DNA from: Aquisediminimonas profunda
GTDB taxonomy: Bacteria > Pseudomonadota > Alphaproteobacteria > Sphingomonadales > Sphingomonadaceae
NCBI RefSeq assembly: GCF_019443285.1
Contig: NZ_CP080327.1
Coordinates: 3,342,526 to 3,406,525 of the forward strand
Reading direction: 5' to 3'
DNA: 64,000 nt
The position numbers and the translations under genes are program-made. Positions 16,502-25,219 of the stretch are shown piece by piece. How positions within the stretch are numbered: the first letter of the stretch is position 1; each line of letters starts with the position of its first letter. The notes beneath the pieces are model-generated. The model saw nothing but the letters and a program-made list of their open reading frames with translations, ran no database searches and was not told the origin of the DNA.

Positions 16502-17955
16502 CCGCTGCATGGGTTGAAGAAGAGACTGGCCCTTCTTCGTTTCTGGCTCATCTCCCGGCGATTGCAAAGCAGCGGAAGCTGCTGCTGATCGTTCCGACGA
16601 TCATCCTTTTTATAGCTGGCGTTGTTGCGGCATTCGTCCTGCCAACTTCATACCGGTCATCGTCAATTCTGCTCGTTGAGTCACCACAGATGCAGATTGG
16701 CACTCCGGGTGACCAATCCAACGAAGCGATTGACCAGCGTGTAGCTAAGGTTCGCCAGCAGGTATTGAGCCGGCCCGACTTGATTGAAATGATCCAGCGG
16801 CTTGATCTTTACACCAAGGAGCGCAGTTCACAGCCGCTGTCCAAGATAATTGAAAAGCTTCGCGATTCTGTCACGTTTGCGCCCGTCGGTGCCGAATTTA
16901 CAGGTGGCGGAGGCGGAAAATCGACTACAATCGCCTTTTCCATGAGCGTCGATTATCCTGACCCTGTAAAAGCACAGGCTGCAGCTCAGGATATTGTCGA
17001 TCGCATTTTGCGAATTGATTCGACGAAGAATGCGGAGCAGGCGCAAGACACCGTCCAGTTCTTGCAAGATCAATCGTCAAGTCTTGAAACGCAGATTGCA
17101 GCACTTGAATCGCAGATATCAGGCATAAAGGCCCGCAACGGCTCTGCACTTTCCAGTCCTGGAATGGCTATGTTCGGTAGCGGCGGAAACTATGATGCGC
17201 AGATTGCGATGCTCCGCCGCGAAAATACATCGCTGAATTCGCAAAGAGACCTGACAAAGACCGCTGCCAATCGTGATCCGGTCGTCGCTGCGGCGGAACA
17301 GCAACTTGCTTCTGCTAGAGCAGTCTATGCGGAGTCTCACCCCGATGTCGTGATCGCAAAACAGCGTTTGGCCGAGGCAAAGGAACTTGCCGCTAAAAAT
17401 GTTGGCAATATGCCGCTTGACCCGATTACCTCGCAGATCGAATTCAACAATTCTCAAATCGCTGCATTGCAGGCAGCAAAATCGCGCGAAGGCGCACAGA
17501 TGTCGGCGATGCTCAGTGCACAGGCTCGGGGTCCCTTGATCCAGCAGCAGGTTGCCCAATTGCAACAAAAACTGGATGGATTGAATACGCAGTATCAGCA
17601 GGTTGCGGCAAAACTCATGGCCGCGCAGTCCAACGCCAAGATGGAAAATGAACAGAAAGGTGAACGCCTGACTGTCGTCGATCCACCAGTTGTTCCAGAC
17701 AGCCCAGACTGGCCAAACCGGCCACTCTTTGTTGCTGGCGGTGCTGCGGCGGGGTTAGCCTTGGGCCTCTTGTTGATGATTGGCGTGGAACTTGTGCTGA
17801 GGCCAATCCGCGGTCTGGACACAGTCAAGGCAATCACAGGGGCAGCGCCACTTGCGGCTATTCCGACAATTGAATCAAAACAGTCCAAGCCAGCGCCATG
17901 GTATGCAAAGCTCTGGCCATTTAAACGAGACGACGATCTCGCTTTGGAAAGCTGA
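16498..17955 (+). CDS. Polysaccharide co-polymerase / chain-length determinant (Wzz/GumC family)
   Basis: Inner-membrane protein of 485 residues that sets glycan chain length and couples polymerisation to export. The N-terminal helix is around residues 25-50 (LLLIVPTIILFIAGVVAAFV). A long periplasmic part has coiled-coil stretches (NAEQAQDTVQFLQDQSSSLE and QQQVAQLQQKLDGLNTQYQQ). A second helix lies near residues 405-430 (FVAGGAAAGLALGLLLMIGV), preceded by the family's Pro-rich PPVVPDSPDWPNRP. The cytoplasmic tail is short and has no kinase domain; the kinase-like partner is the next gene, as in split GelC/GelE-type systems. Confidence 0.88.
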   Translation: MTAAWVEEETGPSSFLAHLPAIAKQRKLLLIVPTIILFIAGVVAAFVLPTSYRSSSILLVESPQMQIGTPGDQSNEAIDQRVAKVRQQVLSRPDLIEMIQRLDLYTKERSSQPLSKIIEKLRDSVTFAPVGAEFTGGGGGKSTTIAFSMSVDYPDPVKAQAAAQDIVDRILRIDSTKNAEQAQDTVQFLQDQSSSLETQIAALESQISGIKARNGSALSSPGMAMFGSGGNYDAQIAMLRRENTSLNSQRDLTKTAANRDPVVAAAEQQLASARAVYAESHPDVVIAKQRLAEAKELAAKNVGNMPLDPITSQIEFNNSQIAALQAAKSREGAQMSAMLSAQARGPLIQQQVAQLQQKLDGLNTQYQQVAAKLMAAQSNAKMENEQKGERLTVVDPPVVPDSPDWPNRPLFVAGGAAAGLALGLLLMIGVELVLRPIRGLDTVKAITGAAPLAAIPTIESKQSKPAPWYAKLWPFKRDDDLALES

Positions 17956-17997
17956 ACATCATCCATGCTAGAATGTTGGATTTAGGGGGTTTCTCAC

Positions 17998-18783
17998 GTG
18001 TCAGTTGAGTCATACCGGATGCCCGGTTCAGTGTCCTCTTTCTCGATTCCGAGCAGTGAACAACTGCCGGCCGTTGAAATCGAACCTGCAGCATTGGAAG
18101 CATTCGACATTGTCGGCTTCAATTCGCGCGACATAAGGTCACGGCCTTTCAATTTGCTTCGCACGCAGGTTCTCAAGGCGATGCGAGAGAAGAAGTGGCG
18201 GCTCCTGGGCGTGACCTCTGCGACGCCCGAAGCGGGAAAATCTTTCCTTTGCGCCAATCTCGCAGTCGCGATGGCCCAGCTTCCAGATGTCAGGGTTTGC
18301 CTCTTTGACCTTGATCTCCGTCGTGGGTCGCTTGCCGAGAAATTCGCAATTACTGGCGACCATGGACTGACCCAGTTCCTTGATGGCACGATCGATGACC
18401 TGCACAATGTTGGGCGGTATTTCTCGAATCTCCACCTGTCCTTGTTCCCGTGCTACTCTTCTCGGATAAACTCCGCGGAACTGCTCGCCGGCGATCGGTT
18501 TACAAAGCTTGTGGAAGCTATGCGGGCACTGCCGGACGACGTTATCGTGATTTGCGATTTGCCGCCCACCTTTGCCAATGATGATGCGATGACGATCATC
18601 CAACAACTGGATGCCTATATGTTTGTCATTGAAGAAGGTATGACGACCAAGACCGAACTGCGTGATGCCATGAGCTTGCTTTCGCCAGCACCTTGCCTTG
18701 GAACGGTTTTGAATCGCTACAGCGCCAGTCCGCTCGATGCTTATGGGGCCTACGGGAAGTACGGCCATTATTATGGCCAGTGA
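17998..18783 (+). CDS. BY-kinase-like P-loop ATPase (CpsD/CapB family)
   Basis: Cytoplasmic partner of the Wzz-like protein, 261 residues. It has Walker A TPEAGKSFLCANLA, Walker A' VCLFDLDLRRGSL and Walker B VIVICDLPP, the set that defines bacterial tyrosine kinases. The C-terminus is tyrosine-rich (AYGAYGKYGHYYGQ), the usual autophosphorylation cluster. The start is GTG at 17998 with AGGGGG 8 bases upstream; a downstream ATG lacks such a site. It follows the wzz-like gene by 42 bases. The P-loop departs slightly from the common PGEGKS form. The family cycles phosphorylation to control polymer length. Confidence 0.87.
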   Translation: MSVESYRMPGSVSSFSIPSSEQLPAVEIEPAALEAFDIVGFNSRDIRSRPFNLLRTQVLKAMREKKWRLLGVTSATPEAGKSFLCANLAVAMAQLPDVRVCLFDLDLRRGSLAEKFAITGDHGLTQFLDGTIDDLHNVGRYFSNLHLSLFPCYSSRINSAELLAGDRFTKLVEAMRALPDDVIVICDLPPTFANDDAMTIIQQLDAYMFVIEEGMTTKTELRDAMSLLSPAPCLGTVLNRYSASPLDAYGAYGKYGHYYGQ

Positions 18784-18931
18784 TTGGTTGACGCATTAAC
18801 CACTTATGTTAGAGTGCTTGTTTCAATCAGGGACGATCCGTGCCCCAGATTGCCTAATTACGCGTTTACAGCCGCAGAATTAGGACCTTACAGAACATAA
18901 ATTGAGTCGCGCATGTGTTGCCATTGGCATT

Positions 18932-18958
18932 GGACCAAGACCCTGAAAGTCTTGGTCC
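18932..18958. repeat. Perfect 10-bp hairpin
   Basis: GGACCAAGAC (18932-18941) pairs perfectly with GTCTTGGTCC (18949-18958) around a 7-base loop. It lies after the BY-kinase gene and about 40 bases before the likely start of the cell-wall hydrolase gene. No T-run follows on either strand, so it is not a standard terminator. It could be a processing site, an attenuator or an operator. Confidence 0.6.
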
Positions 18959-18996
18959 CGAGCCCGACGTAGGCGACGCTGGATGCGCATTGGATA

Positions 18997-20025
18997 TTGC
19001 GAAAAGATGAAAGTCACGACTTGAGACGCAGCGCATCATTCGCATTGGCAAATCCGGAAGGATCGCGTCTGGCGCGATGGCCGGTTTTTGCATCGCTTCT
19101 GAGCCTTGCTTCGTGCTTTGCGCTTTCGGGTACCGCCGGACCAATAAAATCTCCGCAATCTCCATTTGCCGCCCAAGGTGTGGAAATTCCTCTCGATTCA
19201 AACGCTGCAGGGATTGAGCCCGCTGTTTTGACCTTTCAGCCCGTCGATCCTGAAAAGGCGTTCGAAATGAATGCGTCCGTCCCGAACGCTTCGGGTCCGA
19301 TTCTCCCTGCATCGCCGTTCAGGAGCGCAATCGGAGAAGCAGGTGTAGGAACGCGGCTCACGGCGCTCGAATGTCTGGCGTCGGCCGTTTATTATGAAGC
19401 AGGTTCGGAATCGGGGGTGGGACAACGCGCGGTCGCTCAAGTCGTTCTGAATCGCGTCCGCCACCCTGCCTACCCGCATTCTGTATGCGGCGTCGTCTTC
19501 CAGGGATCTGATCGGACAACAGGATGTCAGTTCACGTTTACATGTGATGGATCGCTTGCACACCCGCGCAATCCGGCGGCTTGGAGCCGAGCGGTGGCCG
19601 TGGCTACTGCAGCCTTGGCTGGCTATGTTGAGCGGTCAGTTGGCACGGCGACCCATTATCATACGGTCTGGGTAGTCCCCTACTGGCAATCGAGCCTGAC
19701 CAAGATCACAACGGTGGGCGCGCACATCTTTTATCGCTGGGCGGGCAGCTGGGGTACCCCTGCCGCCTTCTCGGCTTCATATTCCGGTGTCGAACTGCTT
19801 CCGGCCAAATTGGCATTGTTGGACGATCCATCCGGCGACCTCGGCCTTTTGTCGGCGAGCAGCAACGCGGATAATGTCGACATGGATGCATATCAACCGC
19901 CACAGCCAGCTTACGGGCCAAAGACAGCCCAAATAGAGGCGCCCTTGCGCACATCTTTGGCTGCAGACGAAGTACAAGGCCGCTTGCTTGCGGATGAACG
20001 CCACGGCGAATTGCTGCGGAACTAG
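18997..20025 (+). CDS. SleB-type cell wall hydrolase
   Basis: Exported hydrolase of about 342 residues. A hydrophobic segment near residues 30-48 (VFASLLSLASCFALSG) is the signal or anchor. The Hydrolase_2/SleB domain is central: ALECLASAVYYEAGSESGVG (with the family Glu), QRAVAQVVLNRVRHPAYP, CQFTFTCDG and THYHTVWVVPYW. The SleB family cleaves peptidoglycan glycan strands. No ATG starts this frame: the TTG at 18997 is the first start, the TTG at 19021 an alternative, and neither has a strong ribosome-binding site. The short upstream frame from 18983 (MRIGYCEKMKVTT) ends within it and may be a leader or a shifted N-terminus. Confidence 0.8.
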   Translation: MRKDESHDLRRSASFALANPEGSRLARWPVFASLLSLASCFALSGTAGPIKSPQSPFAAQGVEIPLDSNAAGIEPAVLTFQPVDPEKAFEMNASVPNASGPILPASPFRSAIGEAGVGTRLTALECLASAVYYEAGSESGVGQRAVAQVVLNRVRHPAYPHSVCGVVFQGSDRTTGCQFTFTCDGSLAHPRNPAAWSRAVAVATAALAGYVERSVGTATHYHTVWVVPYWQSSLTKITTVGAHIFYRWAGSWGTPAAFSASYSGVELLPAKLALLDDPSGDLGLLSASSNADNVDMDAYQPPQPAYGPKTAQIEAPLRTSLAADEVQGRLLADERHGELLRN

Positions 20026-20157
20026 CGAAATTTAGTTGGAACACATCCAAGTCGCACTGAAAATTGTAATTTGATCAAAGGTGCAATCGAATTGCCTAAC
20101 AAAGAGATTCAACCTAAGAACGCTCTAGGGGTGGGTGTAAAGAGTTTTGGGGATATC

Positions 20158-20370
20158 ATGAGCCAAATAGAAGAGGCAAAATTTCCACAGTATCTGGTAT
20201 TGACGCTCGAGAAATTTCTGGATCAGCTTGATCAATTCAATCTTATCCAGACGGCTGCAAGGGTTTCGAGCGCAATTGATACTCTGAAAGCAGAGATCGC
20301 TGTCAATTTTCCAGATAACGATATGGGTTCTGAACGATCCGAATTCATCCGCGCTGCCGAACGGGATTGA
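20158..20370 (+). CDS. Small helical hypothetical protein
   Basis: I do not recognise this 70-residue protein. The ATG at 20158 has GGGGA about 5 bases upstream, better than the TTG at 20071 that would extend it by 29 residues. It has no signal peptide or membrane segment. The first 55 residues look amphipathic-helical (YLVLTLEKFLDQLDQFNLIQ, AARVSSAIDTLKAEIAV), and the tail is acidic and polar. It lies between the cell-wall hydrolase and flagellin genes, converging on flagellin. No flagellar promoter motif precedes it. Confidence 0.5.
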   Translation: MSQIEEAKFPQYLVLTLEKFLDQLDQFNLIQTAARVSSAIDTLKAEIAVNFPDNDMGSERSEFIRAAERD

Positions 20371-20456
20371 CCGCCGCGTATTGACGATTTCGGCGTACGC
20401 GCCGCACGACAAAGGCGCAATTGAACATCTGGATCAACTGCGAGAAACAGGCCACA

Positions 20457-20492
20457 TAAAGAAAATGGCCCCGGCACGTTTGTGCCGAGGCC
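20457..20492 (-). terminator. Intrinsic terminator of the flagellin gene
   Basis: On the minus strand, just past the flagellin stop, GGCC-T-CGGCAC pairs with GTGCCG-G-GGCC around a 4-base AAAC loop (plus-strand 20467-20492, one mismatch). It is followed by ATTTTCTTTA. A stable stem plus U-rich tail is the standard factor-independent terminator, as expected for a highly expressed single gene. Confidence 0.85.
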
Positions 20493-20513
20493 AAAGTCTT
20501 AGGCGCTTATAGC

Positions 20514-21329
20514 TTAACCGCGCAGCAGGTTCAGAACGCCCTGCTGGCTCTGGTTCGCCTGGGCGAGCATCGCAGTCGACGCCTGAGCGAGGATCTGAGA
20601 CGAAGCAAGCTTGGTCGATTCAGCCGAATAGTCAGCATCGGCGATGCGTGACTTGGCTTCTGCCAGGTTCGTGACGGTGGACGTCAAATTGTTGACGTTT
20701 GATTCGAGACGGTTCTGAACAGCACCGAGGTCTGCACGAACAGACGCGACCGTGTTGACGGCAGTGTCCAGCAGGCCAAGTGCGGTCGATGCGCCAGCGG
20801 CAGTGCTGATGTCGATTGCAGCAACGCCAAGCGCAGCGGCCTGCATGTCACCGATTGTAATGTTGACTGTCTGGCCGCTGTCGACGCCAGTCTGGATGTT
20901 CAGGTTGGCCGAGCCATCAAGCAGCACCGTTCCGTTGAAGTCGGTCCGTGTGGCAATGTCGCCGATCTGTGCGAGCAGCTGCGTGGCTTCCGCCTGCAGA
21001 GCTGTACGATCCGAGGCGCTTGAGGTGCCGTTGGCAGCCTGAACGGCCAGTTCGCGCATACGAACGAGGATGTTCGAGGTTTCCTGCAGCGCGCCTTCAG
21101 CAGTCTGCGCAAGCGAGATGCCGTCGTTCGAGTTGCGGATAGCCTGCGAAAGGCCTTTGACCTTTGCATCCATACGCGTGGAAATGGCGAGGCCGGCGGC
21201 ATCGTCCTTCGCGCTGTTGATACGCTTACCACTGGACAGGCGATCCATCGCCTGACCTTGCATCATGCTTGCGACACGCGAGCTGTTCTGGGCACGCAAC
21301 GCACTTACGTTGGTTGAAATTACAGTCAT
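20514..21329 (-). CDS. fliC: Flagellin
   Basis: Filament protein of 271 residues, secreted through the flagellar export gate. The conserved N-terminal D0/D1 region is present ([15 protein letters not shown], then [20 protein letters not shown]). The C-terminal D1/D0 region includes [20 protein letters not shown] and ends [10 protein letters not shown]. Only about 80 residues separate the two, so the outer D2/D3 domains are minimal. It has no Cys. I chose the ATG at 21329, which has AAAGGA 8 bases upstream; the upstream extension is out of character. A sigma-28-like promoter precedes it and a terminator follows. It is the only flagellin gene in the window. Confidence 0.97.
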   Translation of the reverse strand: MTVISTNVSALRAQNSSRVASMMQGQAMDRLSSGKRINSAKDDAAGLAISTRMDAKVKGLSQAIRNSNDGISLAQTAEGALQETSNILVRMRELAVQAANGTSSASDRTALQAEATQLLAQIGDIATRTDFNGTVLLDGSANLNIQTGVDSGQTVNITIGDMQAAALGVAAIDISTAAGASTALGLLDTAVNTVASVRADLGAVQNRLESNVNNLTSTVTNLAEAKSRIADADYSAESTKLASSQILAQASTAMLAQANQSQQGVLNLLRG

Positions 21330-21393
21330 TTGTAGTCCTTTCAGGCATTTGCCAAATGGGGCAGCCCTCGGGAGTGAGCAGCCTCGAGAGGGT

Positions 21394-21420
21394 GAAACGG
21401 CTCCGCGCAAAAATGATTTA
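21394..21420 (-). promoter_or_regulatory. Sigma-28 (FliA) promoter of flagellin
   Basis: Read on the minus strand: TAAA, 15 bases, GCCGTTTC, matching the spacing of the enteric sigma-28 consensus TAAAGTTT-N11-GCCGATAA. The same -10 octamer and spacing recur upstream of flgM, and a close relative upstream of motA. The start point would be near 21387, about 58 bases before the flagellin ATG. Confidence 0.75.
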
Positions 21421-21521
21421 GGGCCAATCGACCATCGGAATTTTGACGGTCTAAGGCTTTATGGCCGGCCGACGCGCCTGGACTGGCCGTTTTCTTAGGA
21501 ATTCAGGCCACTTCCAACACT

Positions 21522-21537
21522 TGGCACGCTCCTTGCT
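21522..21537 (+). promoter_or_regulatory. Sigma-54 promoter of the fliE operon
   Basis: TGGCACGCTCCTTGCT matches the RpoN consensus TGGCACG-N4-TTGCW exactly, with GG and GC at the required 10-base spacing. Transcription would start near 21548, with the fliE ATG at 21584. It is one of four such sites in the flagellar region. Confidence 0.9.
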
Positions 21538-21583
21538 TTTGGTTCTCGCGAGTCATTTTAGACGCGAAAGACAGAGGGACATC

Positions 21584-21919
21584 ATGGCTGCGATCGATCC
21601 GGGGAGGCTGCTGCAAATGCGGTCAACGATCATTGGTCAGAATGCGGCGCTGCAACGCGCAGCTGGGCATGAAGCAACCGGCGGGGCAGCAGCTCCGACC
21701 ACAAGTTTCGGCCAAACACTCACCGAAGCCGTGCGCAGTGTGAACGAACAACAGTCGAAAGCCAGCGATCTCTCGGCCGCATATGAACGCGGCGACACAA
21801 ACGACATTGTCCAGGTCATGCTCGAGCGCCAAAAGGCTTCAATTGGTTTCGAGGCAACGCTTCAAGTGCGCAACAAGCTGTTGTCCGCTTATCGCGACAT
21901 CATGAACATGCCGGTGTAA
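21584..21919 (+). CDS. fliE: Flagellar hook-basal body protein FliE
   Basis: Periplasmic adaptor that joins the MS ring to the proximal rod, 111 residues. The C-terminal two-thirds match the family: SFGQTLTEAVRSVNEQQ, VQVMLERQKASIGFEATLQV and RNKLLSAYRDIMNMPV. The ATG at 21584 has AGAGGGA upstream and lies about 36 bases after the predicted sigma-54 start point, which settles the start. It leads the long fli operon, with fliF starting 1 base after its stop. Confidence 0.95.
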   Translation: MAAIDPGRLLQMRSTIIGQNAALQRAAGHEATGGAAAPTTSFGQTLTEAVRSVNEQQSKASDLSAAYERGDTNDIVQVMLERQKASIGFEATLQVRNKLLSAYRDIMNMPV

Positions 21920-21920
21920 G

Positions 21921-23588
21921 ATGTCGGATCAGGAAGTCATCCCAGCAGGCGCAACACCACTTTCCACACCTCAGCTGCGTGTTGCTGCCCGTTCTCCCAA
22001 CCCGCTGACGATGCTGCGCAGTTTCGCGGATCAGCCGGCGGTCCGCCGCTCCTTGCCTGCGCTCGGCGGCGGCGCTGCCTTGTTGATGGCCGGCGCCGCA
22101 TGGTGGGCAATGCAAAGTCCGAACCAGACGCCGGTCTATGCCGGGCTTGCTGATGGCGACAAGGCAGCAGTTGCTGACGCCCTGCAGACGGCAGGCATCC
22201 CGTATACGATCGACCGGGATACCGGAAACATCGCTGTTGGGGAGGACGATGTCCACAAGGCCCGCATGATGCTTGCCGGGCAGGGCCTTCCGAAGGCGGC
22301 CCCCGGCGGCGACGCGGTCTTGAGCAGCCTGCCCATGGGCGCCAGCCGGGCGCTTGAGGGCGAAACGCTGCGCGGTGCCCGCGAAGCTGATCTTGCACGC
22401 ACAATCGAAGCGATCGACAGCGTCAAAAGCGCTCGCATTCATCTTGCAACGCCCGAGCCGAGCCCGTTCGTTCGGGATGATTCCGCGCCAGCAGCTTCGG
22501 TCATGTTGACGATGGAAAGCGGGCGCTCGCTCTCCAATGCACAAGTCAGCGCCATAAAGCATTTGGTCGCGTCATCCGTCCCGGGCCTTTCGCCAGCCGA
22601 TGTTTCCGTCGTCGACCAGACGGGAGCCTTGCTTTCCCAGGATGATGGCGGCGTTGACGACAAGAACTTCCAGCTGCAGCTCAAAGTCGAGGAACGGTAT
22701 CGTGCCGCTGTGACAGCGCTGCTGGCTCCCATGCTGGGCGCCGAGAATTTCAGTACTGAAGTCCATGCCGATGTGGATTTCTCCGAAAGCCAATCGACGC
22801 GGGAATCCTATCCCAAGGATGACCGCGCCTTGCGTCGTGAAGAGGGCAACAAATCGACAAACTCGGCCACGCAGTCAGCTGCAGGTGGAATCCCGGGCGC
22901 CCTTTCGAACAAGGTTCCGCAGGCGACGCAGGTTGCTGTTGCACCTGGTGGCGTTCAGACGACGGCAACGCCGAGCACACCAACGTCGACGGGCGAAATT
23001 GCCGAAACCTATTCCCGCAATTTCGACGTGGGTCGGGAAATCTCTGTCACGCATCAGCCGGTCGGCCGTGTTCGTCGCTTGACCATTGCCGTCGCGCTGC
23101 GCGATGCAGTCGGAGGCAAAAAGCGTTCCAAAGTAGAGCTCGCCCAGATTGACAGTCTTGTAAAGGGCGCCGTCGGCTTTGATCAGGCGCGCGGCGACAT
23201 CGTCGCCATTTCGGCACGACCCTTTGCAAAAGCCGAGGAAAGCACCACAAACTGGTGGGACAATCCTCTTATAATGGTTGGCCTAAGACAGGCTGGTGGC
23301 GCAATTGTTGCGCTACTCGTCCTGCTTTTCATCGGTCGCCCATTACTTCGGATGTTGAAGGAAAAGGCAGAAACCGCAAAGGAAGAGGCGGATCTGGAGC
23401 GCAAGTTGCTTGGCGCAACCGCTCCCGGCTCTTCGAACCGCGCCATGCGCAATGTGACGCTCGAAATGATCGAGGCGGCTCCCAGCTATGAAGAGCGCGC
23501 ATCGCTCGTCCGGAATTTCGTGAAGCAGGATGCAGCGCGCGCTGCGCTGGTTGTTCGCCAGCTCGTGCAGGAACGCGCAGATGGCTGA
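21921..23588 (+). CDS. fliF: Flagellar MS-ring protein FliF
   Basis: Inner-membrane ring that seeds basal-body assembly, 555 residues. It has a first transmembrane helix near residue 55 (GGGAALLMAGAAWWAM) and the YscJ/FliF periplasmic domains (TPVYAGLADGDKAAVADALQ; RIHLATPEPSPFVRD; ASVMLTMESGRSLSNAQ). A variable Ser/Thr-rich region follows, then a second helix near 455 (GGAIVALLVLLFIGRPLL). The C-terminal tail that binds FliG is present (MIEAAPSYEERASLVRNFVK). The stop lies inside the first codons of fliG (8-base overlap ATGGCTGA). Confidence 0.97.
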   Translation: MSDQEVIPAGATPLSTPQLRVAARSPNPLTMLRSFADQPAVRRSLPALGGGAALLMAGAAWWAMQSPNQTPVYAGLADGDKAAVADALQTAGIPYTIDRDTGNIAVGEDDVHKARMMLAGQGLPKAAPGGDAVLSSLPMGASRALEGETLRGAREADLARTIEAIDSVKSARIHLATPEPSPFVRDDSAPAASVMLTMESGRSLSNAQVSAIKHLVASSVPGLSPADVSVVDQTGALLSQDDGGVDDKNFQLQLKVEERYRAAVTALLAPMLGAENFSTEVHADVDFSESQSTRESYPKDDRALRREEGNKSTNSATQSAAGGIPGALSNKVPQATQVAVAPGGVQTTATPSTPTSTGEIAETYSRNFDVGREISVTHQPVGRVRRLTIAVALRDAVGGKKRSKVELAQIDSLVKGAVGFDQARGDIVAISARPFAKAEESTTNWWDNPLIMVGLRQAGGAIVALLVLLFIGRPLLRMLKEKAETAKEEADLERKLLGATAPGSSNRAMRNVTLEMIEAAPSYEERASLVRNFVKQDAARAALVVRQLVQERADG

Positions 23589-24621
23589 TCTGGCAGAGCT
23601 TCAGGAAGAAGAAGGCGCACTTCGTTCGCCGTCGGTCGAGGGTCCCTATGCGGCCGCGATACTCTTGATGCTGCTCGGCGATGAAGAAGCAGCGGCGATC
23701 ATGCGTGAACTTGGGCCGGAAGAAGTTCGGGAACTTGGCAAGGCGATGTATGCGGTCGCGGACGCGAGCGAGACAGAAGTCGAAGCAGCCCTGGATCGCT
23801 TTATCGGCGGAACGCGTCAGGTTTCATCCTTGGCGGTAGGTGCGGCACCGCACATTCGCAAGGTTTTCACCCAGGCGCTGGGAACTGCGCGCGCAGACAA
23901 TGTACTGGGCTCAGTCGCACCAAGAGAGAGCGTGAAATCCCTCGAAACCCTGCGCTGGATGGAAGTGCCAGCGATCGCAAAACTGCTCACACATGAGCAT
24001 CCCCAGGTTGGCGCGCTCATCGTGGCGTCGCTCAATCCGGATGTTGCGGCAGAAGCACTCGCGTGCCTGAGCGACGAACTGCAGTCGGAACTGGTTATGC
24101 GGGCTGCACGCCTTGGTTCCGTAAGCAGCGATGCAATCGCAGAACTTGAAGATGTTTTGAGCCGGGTGGGCGATATTCGGCAGTCCAAACCAAAGGTCAG
24201 CCTCGGTGGGCGATCAGACGCCGCCCGCATCATGAACAAGATGGCCAAGGCCGATGGCGAACGCGTCCTCAAGGGCCTGAAGAAGCGCGACAAGATGCTG
24301 GGCCAGCAGATCGAGGATGAGATGTTCGTCTTCGACAATCTCATGGATCTCAACGACAAGAATTTGGGCGCCCTGATGCGCACCGTGGATTCAGCCATCC
24401 TCACGCTTGCACTCAAGAGCGCCCAGCCTGCGCTTGTCGATCGCATGTTCGCTTGCATGTCAGCGCGCGCAGCCCAGACAATTCGCGACGAGATGGAAGA
24501 GCGCGGGATGGTCAAGCGCGTCGAGGTTGAGGAAGCGCAAAAGGCCATTATCGCCATGGCTCGCCAAATGGCGGCCGAAGGTACGATCATGCTGGGCGGT
24601 CCGGGTGAAGACTATGTCTGA
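23581..24621 (+). CDS. fliG: Flagellar motor switch protein FliG
   Basis: Rotor protein that bears torque from MotA, 346 residues. The N-terminal FliF-binding domain (AAAILLMLLGDEEAAAIMRE) is followed by the middle EHPQ motif (LTHEHPQVGALIVASL). The C-terminal torque helix region is at EDEMFVFDNLMDLNDKNLGA and LALKSAQPALVDRMFACMS, with alternating charges (DEMEERG). Length and order are canonical. Both ends overlap neighbours by 8 bases (ATGGCTGA with fliF, ATGTCTGA with fliH). Confidence 0.97.
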   Translation: MADLAELQEEEGALRSPSVEGPYAAAILLMLLGDEEAAAIMRELGPEEVRELGKAMYAVADASETEVEAALDRFIGGTRQVSSLAVGAAPHIRKVFTQALGTARADNVLGSVAPRESVKSLETLRWMEVPAIAKLLTHEHPQVGALIVASLNPDVAAEALACLSDELQSELVMRAARLGSVSSDAIAELEDVLSRVGDIRQSKPKVSLGGRSDAARIMNKMAKADGERVLKGLKKRDKMLGQQIEDEMFVFDNLMDLNDKNLGALMRTVDSAILTLALKSAQPALVDRMFACMSARAAQTIRDEMEERGMVKRVEVEEAQKAIIAMARQMAAEGTIMLGGPGEDYV

Positions 24622-25219
24622 CACGGATTTCCGTTCAATTCCGGTGGCCGCGGCCGCCTTGCCCCGGAACGGCTTCGTCCCCAGCAGTTTCGCACGGGCG
24701 AGCGTGCATGTCGCCGGTGACGGCGCACAAGGCCACGCCTCCATGGATGATCACTCGAGTGCCGTAGATGACTATGGCCTCGGCTTTGAGAATGGCCGCA
24801 GGGCGAGCGAAGAAGCATTTTCTGTCGAACGAACCGCACTTCTGTCGCTTCTAGAAAAAGCCAATGCTTTGCGACCTGAGCCCAGCGAAGAACTTGCCCT
24901 GCTGATTGGAGAAACTGTCTATCGGCTGGTCTCGGACATAGTGGGTCAAGTCAATGTTGATCGCGACTGCCTGGCTCGCCGCGCGAACGCGGCAGCTGCC
25001 ATAGTAGCCGAATGCGACAATGCTCGGACCTTGTGCGTCAATCCGGAAGACATCAAATTGCTGGATGGCCTCGAAACAAACCTGACCATTGTCGGCGACC
25101 CGTCTCTCCCGCGTGGCGATCTGCGGATCGATTGCTCGGCCGGGTGGATCGAGCATGGAACATCGCTTTATCTCGAAGCACTCCGCAGCGAGCTCTGCCT
25201 GTCGGAGCCAGGCGCATGA
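24614..25219 (+). CDS. fliH: Flagellar assembly protein FliH
   Basis: Cytoplasmic regulator of the FliI ATPase in the type III export apparatus, 201 residues. A variable N-terminus precedes a Gly-containing region (YGLGFENGRRASEE), and the C-terminal domain has SEELALLIGETVYRLVSDIV and LRIDCSAGWIEHGTS, typical of FliH/YscL. Position between fliG and fliI supports it. The ATG at 24614 overlaps the fliG stop by 8 bases; the frame extending upstream is a shadow of fliG. Confidence 0.88.
   Translation: MSDTDFRSIPVAAAALPRNGFVPSSFARASVHVAGDGAQGHASMDDHSSAVDDYGLGFENGRRASEEAFSVERTALLSLLEKANALRPEPSEELALLIGETVYRLVSDIVGQVNVDRDCLARRANAAAAIVAECDNARTLCVNPEDIKLLDGLETNLTIVGDPSLPRGDLRIDCSAGWIEHGTSLYLEALRSELCLSEPGA

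Noticed and set aside
21430..21460. Alternative sigma-28 site for flagellin (TAAAGCC ... TCCGATGG on the minus strand)
   Set aside because: The spacing is 3 bases too long. The TAAA-N15-GCCGTTTC site closer to the gene has exact spacing and matches the flgM promoter.
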